From: Symsagittifera roscoffensis
Taxonomy: Eukaryota; Xenacoelomorpha; Acoela; Convolutidae
Direction of reading: 5' to 3'
NCBI RefSeq assembly: GCF_963678635.1
Contig: NC_087063.1
Span: 30,640,599-30,704,598 of the forward strand
DNA: 64,000 bases
Shown here piece after piece: positions 58,405 to 64,000 of this stretch. The stretch's first letter is position 1; the number at the start of each line of letters is the position of its first letter. Position numbers and translations under genes: made by a program. A model generated the notes under the pieces. That model did not search any database. It was not told where the DNA came from and saw only the letters and a list, made by a program, of their open reading frames with translations.

Positions 58405-59686
58405 TATAGCTGGACTCACACTCCTGATATTTTTCACGCAAAAGCCTTAGCTCTGCCCCAAATACGCAGAATCAACCTCTTAACTTACAAATTAAGATAG
58501 TTCAGAAAAATCAAACGAAGCGGAATAACAAATACATATTTCAAAAGTCGAAAATTAGTGAAAGTCAGGAAGCGGAAAATTTTGTTCATAAAAAGTGCTT
58601 TTCTGTTTTTTTCTGGTGGTTATTTTTTTCAAAAAAAGATAAAAACAGAAAAGTTCTTAGAAAGGCATAAATCAACTCTTTTGTACGTTTTCCACTAGAA
58701 CTTTCGGGCAGTCACCCAGCTGTCCTTCGAAAACCTAAAAATTCTTTGGATTTTATGTGACGATACCAGCGCATGAAAGAGTTTGGGTTGATTTCTCATC
58801 ACAAACACCGACTTGTGATTTTTCTCTAAAATTTTTTGATGTTTTTGGTCAAATTCAGGTAATTTTTTTTTTAATTTAAATTTGAGCGGCAAAAAAAAAA
58901 TTGAAAAAATGTTTATTTTTTAACGTCCCCTGGTGACAGATATTTTACATGAACTAAAGACCGGCCCAGCTAGACCTTTAATGACTTGGAGACCGAACAC
59001 CGCATAGGGAGAAGGTAATAATTTTCTACCTTAATATAACTCTGCTTTATGCTAAGTTTTAAGTTGTTTGCAATGATATTTATCAATTATTGAATACGTT
59101 TAATTTTCTTATCTGGATTCTGGTTGGATAAAGTAATATTTGCTTCTTTTTGATCTGTAAATTTTTGAACAGTCTTCTTTTTGTTAAGTAACTCTTCATG
59201 ATTATCTTTTTTTCCTTACAAATCTATTTACTTCAAGATGTCCAAGACTGTGGCAACGCTGTTTCGTCATTTAATTTTTTTGTACAAATTATTACAGAAA
59301 TTGCAACAGAGGCAGGTTTTGATGAGCTAAAAGTGATTCGTAAATTACCTTTCGTCTTAATTTGGCAGTTCAAGCGTCGATAAAAAGCCAACGAAAAAGC
59401 TTTCGTTGTTCGTAGTTAAGTTGACAAACTTTTAATATAAAATCTACTATTGATTTTAGTACGACACGATGTTTTTTTGCAGTTTTGCGACAAGTGACGA
59501 AAAAATGACAGAATTCTTCAATCAACATTACTCCCATCTACAAATCATAATTTTGGTTAAGCCCCTCGCATTTAACCTGCTTTACAGAACATATTTATCA
59601 AGTTACCTAAAAAACTATAGAAGCAATTTGAAAAAAAAACTTGGTTCCATTAGCTAAAATCAAAAGAACATCTAAATCTCCAAATC
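58405..59686. other. Intergenic DNA before the secreted-protein gene
   Basis: No recognised protein in any frame. Short frames at 59198-59383 and 59469-59657 have no family resemblance or convincing splice sites. The region presumably includes the promoter of the following gene. Confidence 0.4.
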
Positions 59687-60839
59687 ATGGGTTATCATTC
59701 GTTTCAAATTTCTTGTCATGAAAACGTTCTAATAATTCTAATACAAATAATCATTTTCATTATGAGATTCAGCAGTATAGAAGCGTATCCACTGACCGCT
59801 TCTATAAACGATCAGTGCACACCGGAATTGGAAAGATTGGTAGAAAATATCTGTAAATTCGATAGCGAACGTGAGTTAACTCAAATATAAATCCTCTAGT
59901 TTGAAATACGTTGGACAAGCTACCGAGAAAAAGAGGCCAAAAGGCTAAATTTGCTCAAAAAGATGAATTTAAATTAAACAGGCGTTGTGCTCAGTTGCGG
60001 TAAGGTTCGGAGGACCCGTAGGGATTCGAATGACCATCCATCGATACCCCGAACCCTTTTGGTACTGTTTAGTCACATTCAAATCTGGCAGCCGACCGAC
60101 CTTTTGGCGCCTATAAATACTAAATTTTAGGAAGGAGCGCAAGGCCTTCAAAACCTTCCAAAGAGAGCCCAAAAACGGCACTTTCACCATTTTTTCAAAA
60201 CATTGCAACAGGCGCAAAAAAATCAACAGAAAAGGGGTCTTTGAAGTGCTTTGAGAAAGATCTGAAAATCAATTTGGTCGAACTAAGAATAAGCCTCAAC
60301 ACCCTCCTCGAGAAAATTCTAGATCCGTTCCTGGTTGTGTTTAGTTTTGAACAAGCCCAAAATTTAGCGTGAGACATGAGAATCCGAAAAATCAGTTCCC
60401 CTAGCTTTATGTTTGAAGCCTTTAATTTTCAGAAAATTTCAATCAACGCCAAATACGCCCTAGCTACAGTTTTTCTTTCACTAGAACTTATATCTCAAGT
60501 TATTGTGGTTCTCTTGTTTCAGGTCGAGACATCGAGGCTGAAAAAGAGCTCCTTAGACTTGCAAACTCTACAAATGCGATTCCGGCTCAAGAACAACCAG
60601 GAGTCTGCCTAAATCGAGTAGAACAGGAATGCCGACACAGTTTTCACTGTTTCTCACTCTCAAGTATCGGCGACCAATTCACTTTTAACGTTTTCACGGA
60701 AGATATCCTGCTCACGATTCCGAATCATAGTAAAAACAGGGATAACTGTAGCACAAAATGGCAACAATTTGCAATCCGTGGATGCTCGAAACACGTCACA
60801 ATTTTCCTGCCCACAGCAATCAAGCGAACAAAACACTAG
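59687..60839 (+). CDS. Putative secreted cysteine-rich protein (2 exons, 166 aa), family unknown
   Basis: Exons 59687-59870 and 60523-60839; donor C|GTGAGT and acceptor TTGTTTCAG, phase 1, 501 nt to TAG. The N-terminus has a hydrophobic run (VLIILIQIIIFIM, residues 14-26) and a likely signal cleavage after SIEA (about 33). The mature part has seven cysteines: C44, C56, C90, C98, C104, C137, C149. The odd number would allow an intermolecular bond. R62-R63, encoded at the exon junction, is a possible dibasic processing site, and N76-S-T is a glycosylation sequon. Exon 2 is free of stops for 104 codons, and an AATAAA lies 86 nt downstream. It does not match insulin, Spatzle, IL-17 or cystine-knot spacing as I remember them. 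Support is gene structure and composition, not homology, so it could be a lineage-specific hormone, growth factor or effector. Confidence 0.7.
60095..60335 (-). mobile_element. hAT-like non-autonomous element relative in the secreted-protein intron
   Basis: On the minus strand it begins near 60334 as CCAGGAACGGATCTAGAATT, then TTCTCGAGGAGGG and AATTTTC-rich DNA. Blocks AATCAATTTGGTCGA, AGTGCTTT and AAAAAAGCGC-type words match the 312-bp element at 35910-36221. The left end is unclear. Confidence 0.55.
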
Positions 60840-60924
60840 TTAAATTGAATATAATGATAGAAACTTAGTTATTATAAGCCAACTTGTAAAAAAACTAGTT
60901 GTATATAAATTTTGCCCATTTTGT

Positions 60925-60930
60925 AATAAA
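60925..60930 (+). terminator. Poly(A) signal AATAAA of the secreted-protein gene
   Basis: Canonical AATAAA 86 nt after the TAG stop, which supports the two-exon gene model. Confidence 0.65.
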
Positions 60931-61009
60931 TTTAGATCAATCGCTCGTTACCGTTACAAAGGGGACTTCTAACCAGTCAGAATTTTCAAAAAGTATCATA
61001 ATTTTAAAA

Positions 61010-61480
61010 CGCAGAGGCGAAGCTAAGTTTCGCAACAAATGCGATACAGATCTTGCTTGCACTGTAAGCAAGGTACTTTGCATTTGCAAGTACGAGTGTT
61101 TTTCATTCTATTTTCTGGGGGGGGGGGGTTATTGAAACTAATAAAAAAAAATCGTAAAATCTTTTTTTTTCAGATCAGTAGGTGTCTGCTCAAAGATTGC
61201 CGGCTAAGCTGTCACATCTTTTTTGTACCGTAAGCAACTTTCAATGTAGATGCAAGTGCAAATGTTGTTCATTCTAGTTTCAGGGGAATTTGAAAGATTT
61301 TGAAATAAATATATTTTTTCGTTTCAACTGTTGTCTGCTCAAAAATTGCTGACATCGTTGTCACATCACTGATTTTTCTGGTGCTGTAATTGCAAGTGCA
61401 AGTGTTAGTTATTGTAGTTTCATGTGGGACTTTAATTTTAAAAAGTTTCTTAAACCACGTTTTTTTCGGTTCAATTGAAC
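61010..61480 (+). repeat. Hairpin motif and SINE-body repeats
   Basis: GCGAAGCTAAGTTTCGC at 61018-61034, with the CGCAGAG flank on the left (reverse orientation relative to 34210) and AAATGCGATA on the right. A G-run follows (about 61121), then two copies of a GTCTGCTCAAA.ATTG body (about 61180 and 61330) known from SINE copies elsewhere in the window. Confidence 0.65.
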
Positions 61481-62514
61481 GATATTTAAGTTTCAATGAG
61501 TAAAATCTATAACATTATTTTATATCCAAGTATACTGTATTATTACAAACAGATTCCAGCATCTGATAAAAACTGTCATAACCATTCCAGGTCATCTAGG
61601 CCAATCGCTTATTTCAGCACCAAACGACAATAGCTGAGTTAGAAAATCATAGAAATTCCTCGGTTTTCTGGAGCTAAATTGTTCATTTGGGAAATATTTT
61701 AAACATCGTTTGTTCCTTGCTTTTTCTTGCTTTCAACTCTAAAAGAATCACTCTTCACGAAGTGAATAAAATCACAGTCGTCTGACTTGAACTGCTATTA
61801 TTGTTTACAGTTATGGAAGACAGTTGAAATAAACCATTTTTAATGTTTATTAATTTTTTTTATTTAATTGCTTTATAATGTCTACTTTTTTAAATAAACT
61901 TCAATTAATGCTGGTTGTTGCTAAACGGTGACTTATTTTTGTCTGTTTTAAAACTTGCCTCTGAAAAATTAAGGTTCAAATAATGCTCATTCTCTTATTT
62001 TTATCCATTTTTTCACAAATTTAAACCCTAAATTACATTTTAATAACCCGACTTTTGGAGAAAGTGAGGAAAAAAAATGTCTGGGGTGGTTGTTTTTACT
62101 CAGGACAATTTTAAAAAGAATTTGCTGCATGTGGAATTAATCCACTATACTACCCTGACTCTGCGGTCGTTCTGAATCAATTCTAGCTAAACTGCTCGGT
62201 TAAAGCTAAATATTCAGCTTTACAAAATAGTGCCAAATCAAGTATAGGCAAGCTAATTAGTCGTCATAATTCCCTATGCAGTCAATATTTCATTAACCAA
62301 AAACTATTATAGACAAGTTAAAGGGTATTGGAACATTCAGGTCTTTGCCCTGATACACGTGCAGAGTCTTATTATTAACTTTATAAACCCAATTCTTAGT
62401 AAGAAAAAACAAATTTAAACTTAACTGTTGCTGCGTATAAAAATTTCTAAATTTCCAAGGCACATGAGTTCTGAAAAACTGTTTTGTTATCTCAATCACT
62501 CCTAAAGAGTTTTT
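61481..62514. other. Intergenic DNA, nothing recognised
   Basis: AT-rich sequence without a credible ORF, tandem repeat or recognisable element. Confidence 0.4.
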
Positions 62515-62710
62515 TTTATTAGCCCCTGCCCTGCTAAGTGCAGGACCAACCGTGGGGAGGGGGAGCTGTCATCCATTTTGCCGCAGCCGGTCCCACTTTG
62601 AGGAGGCGGATGACACTGAGACCCCTCCAACTGTGGCCAAAGCGGGATTCGAACGCATGACACTCGTGTTGAGTAGAAGCGCTTCATATTAGAACCAGTT
62701 CACGCGTAAC
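62515..62710 (-). repeat. tRNA-derived SINE on the minus strand
   Basis: Read on the minus strand: GTTACGCGTGAACTGGTTC start, B box GCGTTCGAATCCCGC (about 62655-62641), then a GC-rich body (CCCCTCCCCACGG, GGTCCTGCACTTAGCAGGGC) and a TAATAAAAAAAACTC tail. It is far more GC-rich than the neighbouring DNA, so it is probably a younger insertion and a different family from the other SINE copies here. Confidence 0.7.
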
Positions 62711-63074
62711 TTGAACTCCGAAAACAATTTTCAGAAAAATATCCCAGTTTTAAAAAAGAACCAGTTTGAATATTTTCGTATTCTAGACTGATTATCATCA
62801 GGTATTGAAAAATATTATTCCCATATTTTTTTTACAATTTTTGAAGACTTTAATATATTTAGGCTCTTTTCGTATAAATTTGAGCTTAATTTTATTTCAC
62901 TCGAGCTATTCAGGAAACTGTTGGGAAGTTCTCTGAAGCAACCAGCTATTTTTCTCAAATAGATAGAAGCTTATAAATCATTAAGGGAGCAATAAAGATT
63001 TCATTTTACATAATTGCCAATAAAATAACTATTTGCCAAAAATTTCTCAAACAAAAGCATTAAAAAATTAAAAG

Positions 63075-63310
63075 TTTTTGTTCCGACTATTGAAAATTGG
63101 GAAACTTTGTTTGTATTCGGATAAACTGTAGTTTTCCCTTTTTTTATTTTCCACGATAAATCAATATCCACAAATAATCAGTGGAATGGGTCAAATGATA
63201 TAATATCAAACTTTAAGTTGAGGCTTTAGTTTTTTTCCTTTTTTTGCGTTTCCACCATAAATCAGGACCCACAAATAATCATTGGAACGGATCGAGTGAT
63301 ATTATAATCA
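63075..63310 (+). repeat. Dispersed repeat 'TTGTTCCGACCA', copy 3, partly doubled
   Basis: TTTTGTTCCGACTA, GGAAACTTTGTTTGTATTCGG and CACAAATAATCAGTGGAA...AATGATAT match copies at 28660 and 39345. The CCACAAATAATCA.TGGAA block occurs a second time near 63271. Confidence 0.65.
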
Positions 63311-63385
63311 TAATAATCATAATAATAAAAATAATAATAATCTTGATAATCATAATAATAATCATAATAATCATAATCATAATAA
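63302..63385. repeat. AT-rich ATAATC/ATAATA microsatellite
   Basis: Interrupted run of ATAATAATC-type trinucleotides over roughly 80 bp. Confidence 0.9.
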
Positions 63386-64000
63386 GATTGAATTAAGCCC
63401 GCAAGGCGGTGACTAGTTGCTTTGAGTTATTGATAACAAACTTAGTAAAATAAACTTAAGAACCATGACTCTGGATAAATCGAGTATTTGAAGGTTTGTA
63501 GTTTGTCAACCAATAAAAGGTTCAATATTTTTCTAAAGATTACAGGTTCTTGAAAAAGGTCATAGCCTAGCAAATTGTTCAATCTCGCGAGAGTGTTTGA
63601 CATTTCTGCGACACGGTAAAAGAAATTTTCACAAGGTTCTGCTCCGTGTTATCATTGACAGTCTCAAAAACGTCTTGTGTCCCGTTCGATTTGAATCAGG
63701 GCCCTTGTCGGTTGTCGAGAAATCAACAAAAATTATCGGCAACTCATTATTAGGAATAATATTCAGCAAAATTAAAAAGTTTTCAAATAAAGGCAGTGAA
63801 ACTGGCAACAAATTGCTTTTATTCATATAACATAAAACTCATCAGTAAAAAAAACATGATCCTCATCATTCATATCATGTTTTTTGTAATATCATTTTTA
63901 ACACCGTCATTAAAATTTTTCTATTCGGTTACATTGGTTTTTAGTCGCCAACCAAAATGGAGATGCATAAAAAACTATTGATAGTATGCAACTTTTAAAA
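63386..64000. other. Right edge of window, no gene supported
   Basis: An open frame at 63597-63830 (78 codons, KVLLRVIIDSLKN...) has no recognised family and overlaps an equally long frame on the other strand. Nothing else seen. Confidence 0.4.

Noticed and set aside
58133-58441. A 102-codon minus-strand protein
   Set aside because: The middle and one end are the TIR and interior of a MITE; no family resemblance.
59687-60839. Insulin-like, Spatzle-like or IL-17-like identity for the secreted protein
   Set aside because: The cysteine spacing (44, 56, 90, 98, 104, 137, 149) fits none of these as I know them; left as unknown.
1-64000. CRISPR arrays, bacterial operons, rRNA genes
   Set aside because: None seen; introns, SINEs and poly(A) signals make this eukaryotic nuclear DNA, and the tandem repeats lack the repeat-spacer pattern.

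Overview
This is AT-rich, intron-bearing animal-type DNA. It carries metazoan-style housekeeping genes (KCMF1, an Integrator subunit, the golgin p115/USO1), a DNMT3-type ADD-domain gene, tRNA-derived SINEs, LINEs, hAT-like miniature elements and long satellite arrays. I cannot fix the phylum. Acceptor-like YAG sites a short way upstream of most start codons fit either 5'-UTR introns or spliced-leader trans-splicing.

Layout. 0-7.6 kb is repeat country: the edge of a Ty3/gypsy fossil, a 15-bp minisatellite, AATTCC and CCCGAA hexamer arrays, and a decayed LINE with a PHD-like finger, reverse transcriptase and zinc knuckle. 7.67-21.27 kb is KCMF1 (6 exons, 469 aa); introns 2 and 5 each hold an array of the same ~165-bp satellite. 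21.61-25.67 kb is a two-exon gene for a 690-aa protein with two DNMT3-like ADD domains and no methyltransferase or PWWP. 25.7-31.6 kb is repeat-rich intergenic DNA. 31.83-38.82 kb is INTS9 (7 exons, 655 aa), whose intron 5 holds a recent tandem duplication that copied part of exon 6; one copy carries a 312-bp hAT-like insertion that the other lacks. 41.93-46.49 kb is USO1/p115 (3 exons, 1136 aa), with a 483-bp hAT-like element in intron 2. About 47.2-57.2 kb is a 10-kb complex satellite with 1.3-, 1.9- and 2.5-kb units built partly from ~180-bp subrepeats. 57.98-58.40 kb is a TIR element with a 9-bp target duplication. 59.69-60.84 kb is a two-exon gene for a 166-aa secreted cysteine-rich protein I do not recognise. 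The remainder is SINE and dispersed-repeat DNA.

All five host genes lie on the + strand, but they do not form an obvious pathway: ubiquitin ligation (KCMF1), chromatin reading (tandem ADD, inferred), snRNA/mRNA 3'-end processing (INTS9), ER-Golgi vesicle tethering (USO1) and an unknown secreted factor. KCMF1 and the ADD gene are only 344 bp apart. The most interesting items are the tandem-ADD protein, the secreted cysteine-rich protein, the filled/empty transposon pair inside the INTS9 duplication, the paired satellite composites inside KCMF1, and a short dispersed hairpin motif (GCGAAGC-NNN-GCTTCGC) found in introns, intergenic DNA and the satellite. All exon models come from reading frame, splice sites and remembered protein families; no search was run.
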